Both the position numbers and the translations under genes were made by a program. A DNA stretch of 64,000 nucleotides from Streptomyces sp. ST2-7A. GTDB taxonomy: Bacteria; Actinomycetota; Actinomycetes; Streptomycetales; Streptomycetaceae. Of the stretch, positions 8,665-18,777 are shown piece by piece. The stretch's first letter is position 1. Each line of letters starts with the position of its first letter. Below the pieces are notes generated by a model. It had not been told where the DNA came from. It did not search any database and worked only from the letters and a program-made list of their open reading frames with translations. The stretch spans positions 1 through 64,000 of the forward strand of contig NZ_JAJUWS010000028.1 in NCBI RefSeq assembly GCF_021390475.1, written 5' to 3'.

Positions 8665-9243
8665 GTGCACATGGACATCACCATCCGCCCCGCCCTCCCG
8701 GTGGAGCACACCGCCGCCGGGGAGGTGTCGGCCCGCGCCTACCTGGCCGACGGACTGCTCCTCCACGGCACCGAGGACCCCTACCTCGACCTGCTGCGCG
8801 ACGCCGCCGGGCGGGCGGCCACGGCCGATCTGCTGATCGCCGTCCACCGGGAGGCCGGAGAGGCCGGAAACCACCCGGGCCCGGACGCGACCGGGACCGC
8901 GCCCGGGCGGGCGGCGGAGGTGTTGGGCACGGTCACCTTCGCCGCCGACGGCCCCTTCGCGCAGGTGGCCCGACCCGACGAGGCCGAGTTCCGGATGCTC
9001 GCCGTGGCCACGCGGGCACGTGGTCGCGGCATCGGCGAGGCCCTGGTGCGACACTGCGCCGAACGGGCCGCCGGGCTGGGCCGACGCGCCCTGGTCCTCT
9101 CCATCGCCGACGACAACGAGCGCGGCGCGCGACTGTACCGGCGGATGGGCTTCCGCCCCGAACCGGGTCGGGACTGGCAACCGATCCCCGGCCTCACCCT
9201 GCGCGTGCTCGCCCTGCCGCTGACGGCCGGAGGAACCCGATAG
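8665..9243 (+). CDS. GNAT-family N-acetyltransferase
   Basis: This roughly 192-residue protein carries the GNAT acetyl-CoA loop (VATRARGRGIGEALVRHC) and the C-terminal ERGARLYRRMGF segment typical of small-molecule or protein acetyltransferases. I chose GTG 8665, which lies 7 nt after GAGGGGG; ATG 8671 is the alternative. A 15-residue Gly/Pro-rich insert interrupts the central strand region. The gene stands alone. The acceptor substrate is unknown. Confidence 0.8.
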   Translation: MHMDITIRPALPVEHTAAGEVSARAYLADGLLLHGTEDPYLDLLRDAAGRAATADLLIAVHREAGEAGNHPGPDATGTAPGRAAEVLGTVTFAADGPFAQVARPDEAEFRMLAVATRARGRGIGEALVRHCAERAAGLGRRALVLSIADDNERGARLYRRMGFRPEPGRDWQPIPGLTLRVLALPLTAGGTR

Positions 9244-9632
9244 CCCCGTCCCTCCGGCCCGGACGGGTCCGGCCCCGAGCCGTCCCGCCGGTCCACACCA
9301 CCCGTCGGCGCCCCGTGCCCACCCGCCTCTCCGGCCGGGGACGACCCCGTCCGGCTCCGGGCCGGCGGGCACCACCCCCATCGACTCCCCACCGCGCCCG
9401 GCCACCCCGGCCCCCGCCACCCGCGTCGACGGCCGGCGCACCGGGTGGACGACCGAACCGGGACTCCCCCGGGAGCCCCTCCCGCGACCCCGACGCGGCG
9501 TGGCGACGGGCCCCGGTGGACCGCCCCATCGCACCCGCCCCCGTGGGCCTTGACCGGTGGGGACCGTTCCCGTCGGCCGGCGCCCGGACCCGGCGGCGGG
9601 TCGCTCACCGACTTCCACCACGCCACCCCGCA
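9244..9632. other. Noncoding region before the nrdA promoter
   Basis: About 390 bp of GC-rich sequence follows the acetyltransferase gene. I see no convincing gene; the open frames here have no ribosome site. Confidence 0.4.
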
Positions 9633-9676
9633 CAACATCTTGGGGTTCCGGCGCGGGGCGATCCCACATGTATGAT
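9633..9676 (+). promoter_or_regulatory. Candidate nrd promoter with NrdR-like box
   Basis: CAACATCTTG at 9633-9642 matches 8 of 10 core bases of the NrdR box (CwAtATaTwG). TATGAT at 9671-9676 is a good -10 element, and the riboswitch begins a few bases later. I could not find a convincing second NrdR box at the usual spacing or a clear -35. Confidence 0.45.
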
Positions 9677-9682
9677 CGTGGC

Positions 9683-9800
9683 CGCTGTCGTAGCAGGGGA
9701 ACCCGGTGGGAATCCGGGACTGTCCCGCAACGGTGTGCCGCGTCCCCGTCCCCCCGGACGGCGCGCGGCGAGTCCGATCACCTGCCGACGGTTCGTTGGA
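9683..9800 (+). promoter_or_regulatory. Cobalamin (adenosylcobalamin) riboswitch
   Basis: The leader contains the B12-box core GGTGGGAATCCGGGACTG, then CCCGCAACGGTG, and the 3' closing motif ending CACCTGCC near 9780-9785. These are hallmark conserved segments of cobalamin riboswitches. It lies about 100 nt upstream of nrdA. In Streptomyces an equivalent element represses the class Ia reductase when B12 is available to the class II enzyme; the same logic is inferred here. Confidence 0.92.
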
Positions 9801-9897
9801 AGTCCGGGCCTCGTGGATTGGGCCGGTGGACGCCCCCGCGGCCCGCCCGCGTGCGCCCACCTCCCTCTCCGGGGGCCATCGGCCACGAGGGAGTCGC

Positions 9898-12447
9898 ATG
9901 ACCACCGCGCCCGCAGCGTCCCCGCCCACGACGGGGACCGGCACCGTCCGTCCTCCCCTCGGTGAAGGGGCGCCCGCCCCCGACACCGAGCCGGACCGGG
10001 ACCCGCCCCGCACCGCCCTGCTGCGGCTGCTCACCGATCTGGCCGGGGACCTCCCGGACGCCGACCCCGGCCGGGTCGCCGCCGCCGTCCTGCGCGGTCG
10101 CGCCCCCGGCGACGACGCCGACCGGCTGCGGGAGGCGGCCGTGGACGCCGCCGCCGGGTTGATCGCCGAGGACCCCGCCCACTCGCGGCTCGCCGCCCGT
10201 CTGCTGACCCTCGCCATCCGGGACGAGGCGGCCGGACAGGGCGCCGACTCCTTCACCGCCTCGGTCGCGGTGGGTGCCCGCGAGGGGCTGATCTCCGAAC
10301 GCACCGCCGCCTTCGTCACCCGACACGGCCGGGAACTCGACGCGCTGGTGGAGCGGGCCGTCACCGAGGGCGCGGACGACCGCTTCGAGTACTTCGGCCT
10401 GCGCACCGTGCACTCCCGGTACCTGCTGCGCCACCCCACCACCCGGCAGGTCCTGGAGACCCCGCAGTACTTCCTGCTGCGGGTCGCCTGCGGCCTCGCC
10501 GGCGGGGACCCGGGCGGCGGCGAACCGGCCGGCGGGAATCCGGACGCCCGGGACCGCGATCACCTCGCCGAGGTCACCGAGTTGTACCGGCTGATGTCCT
10601 CGCTGGCCTACCTGCCCTCCTCCCCCACCCTCTTCAACTCCGGCACCCGCTACCCGCAGATGTCCTCCTGCTACCTGCTGGACTCCCCGCTCGACGAACT
10701 GGACTCCATCTACGAGCGGTACCACCAGGTGGCGCGACTGTCCAAGCACGCCGGCGGGATCGGCGTCCCGTGGACCCGGGTGCGGGCACGCGGCTCCCTG
10801 ATCCGGGGCACCAACGGCCACTCCAACGGCATCGTGCCCTTCCTGCGGACCCTGGACGCCTCGGTGGCGGCGGTCAACCAGGGCGGCCGGCGCAAGGGCG
10901 CGGCCTGCGTCTACCTGGAGACCTGGCACGCGGACATCGAGGAGTTCCTGGAACTGCGGGACAACACCGGCGAGGAGGCCCGCCGCACCCACAACCTGAA
11001 CCTGGCGCACTGGATCCCCGACGAGTTCATGCGGCGGGTCGCGGACGACACCGACTGGTCGCTGTTCTCCCCCTCGGACGTGCCGGAGTTGGTGGACCTG
11101 TGGGGCGCGGAGTTCGACGCCGCCTACCGCCGCGCCGAGGCGGACGGCCTCGCCCGCCGCACGCTGCCCGCCCGCGAGCTGTACGGCCGCATGATGCGGA
11201 CCCTGGCCCAGACCGGCAACGGGTGGATGACGTTCAAGGACGCCGCCAACCGCACCGCCAACCAGACCGCGCTGCCCGGCCGGGTCGTGCACTCCTCCAA
11301 CCTGTGCACCGAGATCCTCGAGGTCACCGACGACGGCGAGACGGCGGTGTGCAACCTGGGCTCGCTCAACCTCGCCGCGCACCTGCGCGAGGACCTGCCG
11401 GCGGACCCGGAGCGCGCGGCGCGGGAGATCGACCCGATGGACGCGGTGGACTGGGAGCGGCTGGACGCGAGCACCGCGACCGCCGTCCTGTTCCTGGACC
11501 GGGTGGTGGACATCAACCGCTACCCCACCGCCCCGGCGGCCCGTTCCAACGCCCGATGGCGCCCGGTGGGCCTGGGCCTGATGGGGTTGCAGGACGTCTT
11601 CTTCCGGCTCGGCCTGCCCTTCGACTCGCCGACCGCCCGTGAGCTGTCCACCCGGATCTCCGAGCGGATCATGCTCGCCGCCTACGCGGCCTCCGCCGAC
11701 CTCGCCGAACGCCACGGTCCGCTGCCCGCCTGGTCGGAGACCCGGACCGCGCGGGGGGTGCTGCACCCGGACCACTGGAAGGACATCGAGCACGCCTGGC
11801 CGGATCGGTGGGCGGCGCTGCGGACCCGGATCGCCCGGACCGGGATGCGCAACTCGCTGCTGGTCGCGATCGCGCCCACCGCCACCATCGCCTCGATCGC
11901 CGGGGTGTACGAGTGCGTGGAACCGCAGGTCTCCAACCTCTTCAAGCGCGAGACGCTCAGCGGGGAGTTCCTCCAGGTCAACGCGTATCTGGTGGCCGAG
12001 TTGAAGCGGCTGGGCCGGTGGGACGCGGCGACCCGGGAGGCGCTGCGGGAGGCCAACGGGTCGGTCGCCGCGCTGCCGGACCTGCCCGACCGGCTCCGCG
12101 CCCTGTACCGCACGGCCTGGGAACTGCCGCAGCGGGCGCTGATCGACACGGCCGCCGCCCGTACCCCGTACCTGGACCAGAGCCAGTCGCTGAACCTCTT
12201 CGTGGAGTCCCCGACCATCGGCCGGCTCAGCTCGATGTACGTCCACGCCTGGCGCAGCGGGTTGAAGACCACCTACTACCTGCGCTCGCGGCCGGCGACC
12301 CGGATCGCCCGCGCGGCACGCGGCGCCGGGGCCGGGGAGACCGCCGGGCCGACGCTTCCGGCGCCGACGACCACCCCGGAGGCCCCCGTGTCGGCCGCCG
12401 ACGCCTGCTCGCTGGAGAACCCGGAGAGCTGCGAGGCGTGCCAGTGA
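9898..12447 (+). CDS. nrdA: Class Ia ribonucleoside-diphosphate reductase alpha subunit
   Basis: The 849-residue protein reduces NDPs to dNDPs. It shows the active-site segments MSSCYLLDSP (near residue 258), SNLCTEI and CNLGSLNL (about 470 and 485), PTATIASIAGVYE, the radical-transfer tyrosine pair TTYYLRSRP, and the C-terminal redox pair CEAC four residues from the end. A Pro/Asp-rich stretch precedes the N-terminal regulatory region. ATG 9898 was chosen because GAGGGAG lies 5 nt upstream and it lies past the riboswitch. It precedes nrdB in the same direction, with a hairpin between. Confidence 0.95.
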   Translation: MTTAPAASPPTTGTGTVRPPLGEGAPAPDTEPDRDPPRTALLRLLTDLAGDLPDADPGRVAAAVLRGRAPGDDADRLREAAVDAAAGLIAEDPAHSRLAARLLTLAIRDEAAGQGADSFTASVAVGAREGLISERTAAFVTRHGRELDALVERAVTEGADDRFEYFGLRTVHSRYLLRHPTTRQVLETPQYFLLRVACGLAGGDPGGGEPAGGNPDARDRDHLAEVTELYRLMSSLAYLPSSPTLFNSGTRYPQMSSCYLLDSPLDELDSIYERYHQVARLSKHAGGIGVPWTRVRARGSLIRGTNGHSNGIVPFLRTLDASVAAVNQGGRRKGAACVYLETWHADIEEFLELRDNTGEEARRTHNLNLAHWIPDEFMRRVADDTDWSLFSPSDVPELVDLWGAEFDAAYRRAEADGLARRTLPARELYGRMMRTLAQTGNGWMTFKDAANRTANQTALPGRVVHSSNLCTEILEVTDDGETAVCNLGSLNLAAHLREDLPADPERAAREIDPMDAVDWERLDASTATAVLFLDRVVDINRYPTAPAARSNARWRPVGLGLMGLQDVFFRLGLPFDSPTARELSTRISERIMLAAYAASADLAERHGPLPAWSETRTARGVLHPDHWKDIEHAWPDRWAALRTRIARTGMRNSLLVAIAPTATIASIAGVYECVEPQVSNLFKRETLSGEFLQVNAYLVAELKRLGRWDAATREALREANGSVAALPDLPDRLRALYRTAWELPQRALIDTAAARTPYLDQSQSLNLFVESPTIGRLSSMYVHAWRSGLKTTYYLRSRPATRIARAARGAGAGETAGPTLPAPTTTPEAPVSAADACSLENPESCEACQ

Positions 12448-12451
12448 CGCC

Positions 12452-12484
12452 CCTCCCGTCCCGCGCCGGCGACGGGACGGGAGG
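12452..12484 (+). terminator. Hairpin between nrdA and nrdB
   Basis: A perfect 12-bp stem (12452-12463 with 12473-12484) and 9-nt loop start 5 nt after the nrdA stop. It could attenuate transcription into nrdB or stabilise the nrdA mRNA. Confidence 0.55.
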
Positions 12485-12585
12485 AACACCCGGCTCCGTC
12501 CTCCGACCGCGCCCCCACCCCCCGCGCCGACGATCCCGGTACCGGTCGCCCCCGTGCCACCCACCCGCATCCCGAGGAGCACGCC

Positions 12586-13662
12586 ATCACCACCCACCCG
12601 GACACCCCGGTCGAGCCCGCCGCGCCCGGGACCCCCACCGCCGCGCCTCGCGGGTCCCGTCCCCGCAACCTGCTCGACCCGGGTTTCGAGCTGACGCTGC
12701 GCCCGATGCGCTACCCCGACTTCTACGAGCGCTACCGGGCCGCCATCCGCAACACCTGGACCGTGGAGGAGGTGGACCTGCACTCCGACGTGAGCGACCT
12801 GGCGCGGCTCTCCCCCGGTGAGCAGCACCTCATCGGCCGCCTGGTGGCGTTCTTCGCCACCGGTGACTCGATCGTCGCCAACAACCTGGTGCTCACCCTC
12901 TACAAGCACATCAACTCCCCGGAGGCGCGGCTGTACCTGTCGCGGCAGCTCTTCGAGGAGGCGGTGCACGTCCAGTTCTACCTGACCCTGCTGGACACCT
13001 ACCTGCCCGACCCCGAGCAGCGGGCCGACGCCTTCGCCGCCGTGGAGTCCATCCCCTCCATCCGTGAGAAGGCCGACTTCTGCTTCCGCTGGATGGACTC
13101 GGTGGAGGACATGGACCGGCTGGAGAGCCGGGAGGACCGCCGGCGTTTCCTGCTCAACCTGATCTGCTTCGCCGCCTGCATCGAGGGGCTCTTCTTCTAC
13201 GGCGCCTTCGCCTACGTGTACTGGCTCCGCTCGCGCGGTCTGCTGCACGGCCTGGCCACCGGCACCAACTGGGTGTTCCGGGACGAGAGCTGCCACATGG
13301 ACTTCGCCTTCGCGGTGGTGGACACCGTCCGCGAGGAGGAGCCGGAGTTGTTCGACGCGGAGCTGGGCGAGCGGGTCACCACCATGATCCGGGAGGCCGT
13401 GGGGGCCGAGCTGCGGTTCGCCCGCGACCTCTGCGGGGAGGGGCTGCCGGGCATGAACACCGAATCCATGCGGGCCTACCTGGAGTGCGTGGCCGACCGG
13501 CGACTGGTGCGACTGGGCCTGGACCCGGTGTACGGCTCGGAGAACCCGTTCGCGTTCATGGAACTGCAGGACGTGCAGGAGCTGACCAACTTCTTCGAGC
13601 GGCGCCCCACCGCCTATCAGGTGGCGGTCGAGGGATCCGTCTCGCTGGACGAGGAGTTCTGA
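12586..13662 (+). CDS. nrdB: Class Ia ribonucleotide reductase beta subunit (AUC start)
   Basis: The R2 subunit holds the di-iron centre and tyrosyl radical. Visible ligands include the EEAVHVQFY segment (E-x-x-H, with the radical tyrosine 4 residues after the His), ACIEGLFFY and DESCHMDFA. The conserved family N-terminus (NLLDPGFELTLRP) lies in frame upstream of the first ATG at 12706. The only candidate at the right distance from a ribosome site is ATC 12586, six nt after GAGGAG and followed by ACCACC, as if a G of ATG had become C. I therefore place the start there (358 residues). Starting at ATG 12706 would remove 40 residues, including part of the conserved core. Confidence 0.88.
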   Translation: MTTHPDTPVEPAAPGTPTAAPRGSRPRNLLDPGFELTLRPMRYPDFYERYRAAIRNTWTVEEVDLHSDVSDLARLSPGEQHLIGRLVAFFATGDSIVANNLVLTLYKHINSPEARLYLSRQLFEEAVHVQFYLTLLDTYLPDPEQRADAFAAVESIPSIREKADFCFRWMDSVEDMDRLESREDRRRFLLNLICFAACIEGLFFYGAFAYVYWLRSRGLLHGLATGTNWVFRDESCHMDFAFAVVDTVREEEPELFDAELGERVTTMIREAVGAELRFARDLCGEGLPGMNTESMRAYLECVADRRLVRLGLDPVYGSENPFAFMELQDVQELTNFFERRPTAYQVAVEGSVSLDEEF

Positions 13663-13665
13663 GCC

Positions 13666-13687
13666 GGGCCCGGCCGCGACCGGGCCC
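13666..13687 (+). terminator. Hairpin terminator after nrdB
   Basis: An 8-bp perfect stem (GGGCCCGG with CCGGGCCC) and 6-nt loop begin 3 nt after the nrdB stop codon. Confidence 0.6.
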
Positions 13688-13750
13688 ACCACGACGGGGG
13701 CTCCCCGGCCCGCCCGGGGCCCGACCGACCCCGGGCGGACCGGTCCACCG

Positions 13751-13780
13751 GCCCGCCCGGGCCGCGGGCCCCGGGCGGGC
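13751..13780. terminator. Hairpin between convergent genes
   Basis: An 11-bp perfect stem (13751-13761 with 13770-13780) lies between the 3' ends of nrdB and the minus-strand lipoprotein gene and can stop transcription from both sides. Confidence 0.6.
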
Positions 13781-13812
13781 CGGCGCCCCCGGTCGGCGTC
13801 GACCGGGGGCGG

Positions 13813-14850
<1,038 letters not shown>

Positions 14851-14991
14851 CGGATCACTCCGTATCGCGGGCCGGGCGGCGTCACCGTTACCGGCCGGGG
14901 TGAGGTGGGGGCACGGGGTGGTGGTTCACGGGATGGTGGGGCCCGCCCGGCACCGGGTACCGGGTGGCGGGCGGGCCCGTCCGGGGGCGGC

Positions 14992-15831
14992 TCAGATGCC
15001 GCAGTTGGGCGCCGACCAGAAGCGGGAGGCGCGGGTGTCGACGTGGGTGTGGTCGTTGTGGCCCGGGTAGCCGGGGCCGAGGATGCCGTTGAAGCCGTGG
15101 TTGCGGGCCTGCTGGGCGAGTGCGCAGAAGGAGTGCGTACCGACCAGGTCGGCCGCGTCCCCGTACAGGTGCCGACTGTTGCTCGCGCCGCCGACCGCGT
15201 TGTTGCAGGACACCGAGCGGAAGCCGCTGCTGATGTTGATGGGCCGGTCGCCCATCGCGCGGCGCATGGCCTGGAGCTTCCACATGGTGCGGCGGGCGTT
15301 CTCCCGGGCGGTGGCGGCGGTGACCGCGCCCCCGGACCAGTTGGAGTTGCAGCGGTTCATCTCGGCGAAGGTGAAGTTGGCGGTGGAGCAGTCCGAACTC
15401 TGCAACGCGTAGATGCGGTTGAGGGTCTGCGGGCCGGCGACACCGTCCACGGACAGGCCGTACGCCTGCTGGAAGCGGCGCACCGCCTGCTCGGTGTGCG
15501 GGCCGAATTGGCCGTCGAGGGACAGGACCTGGCCGTATCCGGGGTAACCGGCGACCCGGATCTGCAGCTGGGTGACGTCGGCGCCGGACATGCCCTGCCG
15601 CAGCGTGCGGGGGAAGGTGTAGCAGGCGTCGAGGGTGCCGATGTCACCGGACTCCGTCGTGACGGTGGCGGGGTCGGCGGCGGGGTCGGTGCTCTCGGCG
15701 GTGGTGGTGGTCGTGGTGGTGGTCGCGGCGGCGGTGGGACCGCCGAGCAGACCGGCGGCGCAGATCAACAACAGGACGAGAACCGGGCGCGCGCCGCGAC
15801 GGGCGAGGGGCCACGGGCCGGATGCGGACAT
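14992..15831 (-). CDS. Zinc D-Ala-D-Ala carboxypeptidase, peptidase M15 with PG-binding domain
   Basis: The 279-residue secreted protein has a signal peptide, a Thr-rich spacer, a peptidoglycan-binding type 1 domain (LRQGMSGADVTQLQIRV to LSVDGVAGPQTLN), and a C-terminal M15 catalytic domain. Zinc-site motifs are SRHLYGDAADL (His and Asp) and HTHVD. The layout matches the Streptomyces albus G carboxypeptidase, which trims peptidoglycan stem peptides. GGGAGG lies 6 nt before the ATG. Five cysteines in the mature part probably form disulfides. Confidence 0.9.
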   Translation of the reverse strand: MSASGPWPLARRGARPVLVLLLICAAGLLGGPTAAATTTTTTTTAESTDPAADPATVTTESGDIGTLDACYTFPRTLRQGMSGADVTQLQIRVAGYPGYGQVLSLDGQFGPHTEQAVRRFQQAYGLSVDGVAGPQTLNRIYALQSSDCSTANFTFAEMNRCNSNWSGGAVTAATARENARRTMWKLQAMRRAMGDRPINISSGFRSVSCNNAVGGASNSRHLYGDAADLVGTHSFCALAQQARNHGFNGILGPGYPGHNDHTHVDTRASRFWSAPNCGI

Positions 15832-15992
15832 GCGAGTGCCTCCCGACGGAGGTGGGGGAAGGGTGGGGGAACCGGGGTCGCGGACCGCGGACGGGTCCGT
15901 GACCGAACGGGCGTCGGAGGGTGGTGCGCACGAGCCCTTGGAGAGTGACGCCCGGGGTCTACCCGCGTCAACCCCACCCCGGACATGCCAAA

Positions 15993-16018
15993 GGGCGGGC
16001 CTTTGAAAAGGCCCGCCC
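15993..16018 (-). terminator. Intrinsic terminator after def
   Basis: A perfect 12-bp stem (15993-16004 with 16007-16018) and a very short loop, followed on the minus strand by TTT, lie 40 nt past the deformylase stop. This is one of the few classical terminators in the window. Confidence 0.8.
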
Positions 16019-16057
16019 CGTTCGGCGTTCTCCCCGCTGGGAGCGGGTGAAGCGCCG

Positions 16058-16687
16058 TCAGCCGTTCGGCACGGTTTCGTACCGGGGGGTGTTCTCCTCC
16101 ATCATTTTCAGCGCGCTCTTCCGCTCCCGCTTGGAGAGTCGGTCGATGTACAGGCGCCCGTAGAGGTGATCGGTCTCGTGCTGGAGGCAGCGCGCGAAGT
16201 AGCCGGTGCCCTCCACCCGGATCGGGTTGCCCTCGAGATCCTGCCCCCGCACCACGGCGTAGTCGGGACGGGCCAGTTCCGCGTAGGCGGTGGGCACCGA
16301 CAGGCAGCCCTCGTTGTTGTCGTCCAGCACCCGCCGGTCGGCCGGCAGGTCCTCCAGGACGGGGTTGCAGACCACACCCACGTGCCGCACACCCTCGTCG
16401 TCGGCGCAGTCGTAGACGAAGACCTTGAGGTCCACACCGATCTGGTTGGCGGCCAGCCCGACGCCCTCGGCGGCCCGCTGGCTGGCGAACATGTCGTCCA
16501 CCAGCGCGGCCAGCGACTCGTCGAACGCGGTCACCTCCCGGCACTCCCGGTGCAGGACCGGGTTGCCCACCACCGTGATGGGGCGGGCGGTGCCGCGCTC
16601 CCGATGGGCGCGCTCGCGCTGCTCGCAGTCCCGGGTGTCGTCGATGAACTCGTCCTCGACCCGCTGATCGGTCTCCTGCCGCGCCAT
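16058..16687 (-). CDS. def: Peptide deformylase
   Basis: This 209-residue iron/zinc hydrolase removes the formyl group from nascent proteins. All three family motifs are present: GVGLAANQIG, EGCLS (metal Cys) and QHETDH (metal His pair and catalytic Glu). An N-terminal extension of about 40 residues rich in Glu and Arg precedes the catalytic domain, as in many actinomycete deformylases. ATG 16687 is chosen; GAGGAAGG lies about 13 nt upstream, a loose spacing. It lies downstream of the TPR gene on the same strand. Confidence 0.94.
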   Translation of the reverse strand: MARQETDQRVEDEFIDDTRDCEQRERAHRERGTARPITVVGNPVLHRECREVTAFDESLAALVDDMFASQRAAEGVGLAANQIGVDLKVFVYDCADDEGVRHVGVVCNPVLEDLPADRRVLDDNNEGCLSVPTAYAELARPDYAVVRGQDLEGNPIRVEGTGYFARCLQHETDHLYGRLYIDRLSKRERKSALKMMEENTPRYETVPNG

Positions 16688-16805
16688 GGTCCGCAGCCCG
16701 CCTTCCTCGCTCCGCAGCTGTAACGGCCCCCGGGGCCGCATACAGCTTACGGTGCACGGGCCGTCCCCCGTCCCGGCGGGCGCGGGGCCCGGGGCGGGCG
16801 CGGGG

Positions 16806-17801
16806 TCAGCAGACCTCTTCCAGGTCCCGCCACTCACGGGTGTCCGGGGAGTCGGCCACCCAGCCGTCGAGCAGGCCCTTGACCAACGAGGCCGGCGCAG
16901 CCAGTCCGCACTCGCGTTCGGGCGACCACAGCATCCCGGCCCCGGTGTGCCCCAGCGGCCCCGGTCGGCCCGGCACGCTGTGGTCGTGCGGATCGTGCTG
17001 CGCCAGCCCGTCGCCCTGCTCGCTGGGCATCCGGCTCTCGGAGCACGCCCGGCACAGCAGCCGCACCGAGGAGGACCAGTCCTCCGCCGCGTACCCGGCC
17101 TCGGCCGCCAGCCGCTCCAGGGCGTCCCGGTCGGACTCCTCGGCCGCTTCCAGGAGGACCACCCAGGTGGGGACCGACGACGGGGCCCACAGCTCGATCT
17201 CGTCGAAGACCGGGTGCACGGTGGTGTGCCCATCGGGGCCGATGATGGTCCGCTCACCATTGGGCACCCCGTCGTGGAGCACGACCTCGCCCCAGCGCCG
17301 CCCGGAGGACGGCAACGGGATGTTGCGGATCACCATGCGGGCCGGGTCCAGGCGGCGACCCCAGACCACCTCGGACTCCCCCTCGGGGGAGAGCCGCACC
17401 GCAGCGCCGCCCAGCGCCATGCCCAGCGGCTCGTCGGAGGCGCCCTGTCGTTGGGGGACGTCCAGCCCGTACGCCTGCCAGGCCCGGCGGGCCAGCGGCC
17501 AATCCTGCAACGCGGTGGCGGCGATGCCGACGTTCCACCAGTCGGGGGCGCCCGCGTGACGCTCCAGCAGTGCCACGGCCCGCAGGCCGGCGGCGCGCGA
17601 GCGCTCCCAGTCGTGGCGGAACTTGTGCAGCAGTGCGAGGTTGAACCAGGACTCAGACAGCCACGGCTCCAGGTCGGCCGCCCGGGTGAGCAGCTCTCCC
17701 GCGTCCTCGTACCGGCCGTCGTCGATGAGGGTGAACGCCCGATGGGTGGCCAGCCGCCAGTCGGTGGACGGCCGCTGCCGAACCCTGCCGAAGATCCTCA
17801 C
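16806..17801 (-). CDS. Tetratricopeptide-repeat protein
   Basis: The 331-residue cytosolic protein starts with TPR-like helices (AFTLIDDGRYEDAGELLTRAADLEPWLSE is the first region), followed by a mixed domain with VRLLCRACSES and a C-terminal helical end. It lies just upstream of def on the same strand. The GTG start follows AGG by about 6 nt. TPR units normally bind partner proteins; the partner is unknown. Confidence 0.78.
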   Translation of the reverse strand: MRIFGRVRQRPSTDWRLATHRAFTLIDDGRYEDAGELLTRAADLEPWLSESWFNLALLHKFRHDWERSRAAGLRAVALLERHAGAPDWWNVGIAATALQDWPLARRAWQAYGLDVPQRQGASDEPLGMALGGAAVRLSPEGESEVVWGRRLDPARMVIRNIPLPSSGRRWGEVVLHDGVPNGERTIIGPDGHTTVHPVFDEIELWAPSSVPTWVVLLEAAEESDRDALERLAAEAGYAAEDWSSSVRLLCRACSESRMPSEQGDGLAQHDPHDHSVPGRPGPLGHTGAGMLWSPERECGLAAPASLVKGLLDGWVADSPDTREWRDLEEVC

Positions 17802-18378
17802 GATGACCTGCCCGGTTCCCGCCTCGTAGCCGGCGTGTCGAGGTGCCGATGTGTCGCCACGTCCACTTCCGGTGTGCCCACTGTCTCCTGTCCGCGTCGG
17901 CGCCCGCCCAATCCTCCCCGGGCGGTCGTGCTCACAGCATGGCCCCGCCCGGGGCACCGCGCGAGACGATATTGCCCCGGGGGCCTTTCCCGCATCCCGG
18001 CGGGTGTCCCGCCGGCCCGATCCGAGCGGTTCGGGCCGGGACCGGCCGCCCTCCGGGAAACGCGCCGGTCGGCGGCCCGACGGCGACGCCGGGAGGGCCG
18101 GGCCTGGCCGCCGGGGGTTCCCCGCGGGTGGGAACGGCCGGAAACGAGCGGTGCCGGGGAAACGCGCCGCGGAGGAGATGCCGAGCGGATGAACGATTCC
18201 ATCCGGATCATGTGACGCCGACCGGATGAGGCGGGTCGCGCGGCACGGGTCGTGTGACGCGAGCCGCGTCGCCGGGATCGCGCCGGCCGGAGCGGACCCG
18301 AGCCCGGCGATTTCGAACGCGCGATCCCCCGGTTCGCGCCCGCCCGGAGCGGACGCCGACCGGCGGTGCCGGCGGGGC
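17802..18378. other. Noncoding region between TPR gene and rsrA
   Basis: About 577 bp with no convincing gene. Open frames here are reading-frame artefacts of GC-rich DNA without ribosome sites. Confidence 0.4.
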
Positions 18379-18777
18379 TCACCCCTCGCCGGAGGTCTCC
18401 GTCCGCGCCGGGGCCGACGCGGGGGCCGGTGTCGCGTCCGGCGAGGCCAGGGGCGGCTCGATGGGGAAGGCCGCGGGCGACGGGGGCGGTGTGCCCGGCG
18501 CCGTCTCGCTCGGAGTGACCTCCCCGGCACGGATCCCCTCGATCCGCCGCATCACCTTCGACCTCAGGTCGCCGGGCACGTCATCGTGCCCACAACACCG
18601 CTTGACCAGCTTCTTCACCGACTGCTCCAGCCCGTACTTCTCCAGGCAGGGTGAACACTCGTCCAGGTGCCGGCCGAACTTGGCCCGTTCTTCGTCGGAC
18701 ATCTCACTGTCCAGGTACTCGTAGAGGTGATCGAGGATCTCCGCGCAGTCCGTCTCGTGCGGTTGTCCGCAACTCAT
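18379..18777 (-). CDS. rsrA: Zinc anti-sigma factor RsrA
   Basis: The 132-residue protein is the redox-sensing anti-sigma partner of SigR. It has the ZAS residues at the same positions as S. coelicolor RsrA: Cys11, His37, Cys41 and Cys44 (HLDECSPC). Under disulfide stress the trigger cysteines oxidise, zinc is lost and SigR is released. The helical SigR-binding part continues to about residue 85 (KKLVKRCCGHDDVPGDL). A Pro/Ala/Ser-rich tail of about 45 residues is longer than in S. coelicolor. Its ATG overlaps the sigR stop (ATGA). Confidence 0.95.
   Translation of the reverse strand: MSCGQPHETDCAEILDHLYEYLDSEMSDEERAKFGRHLDECSPCLEKYGLEQSVKKLVKRCCGHDDVPGDLRSKVMRRIEGIRAGEVTPSETAPGTPPPSPAAFPIEPPLASPDATPAPASAPARTETSGEG

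Noticed and set aside
12706..13662. nrdB starting at the first ATG
   Set aside because: It would delete conserved R2 sequence that is in frame upstream with a ribosome site.
9778..13692. A 1,304-codon open frame on the minus strand opposite nrdA and nrdB
   Set aside because: It mirrors the codon periodicity of the real genes, has low-complexity composition and no ribosome site.
18170..18200. Second sigma-R promoter near 18.2 kb for the TPR gene and def
   Set aside because: GGAAT is present on the minus strand but GTT is not found at 18-nt spacing.
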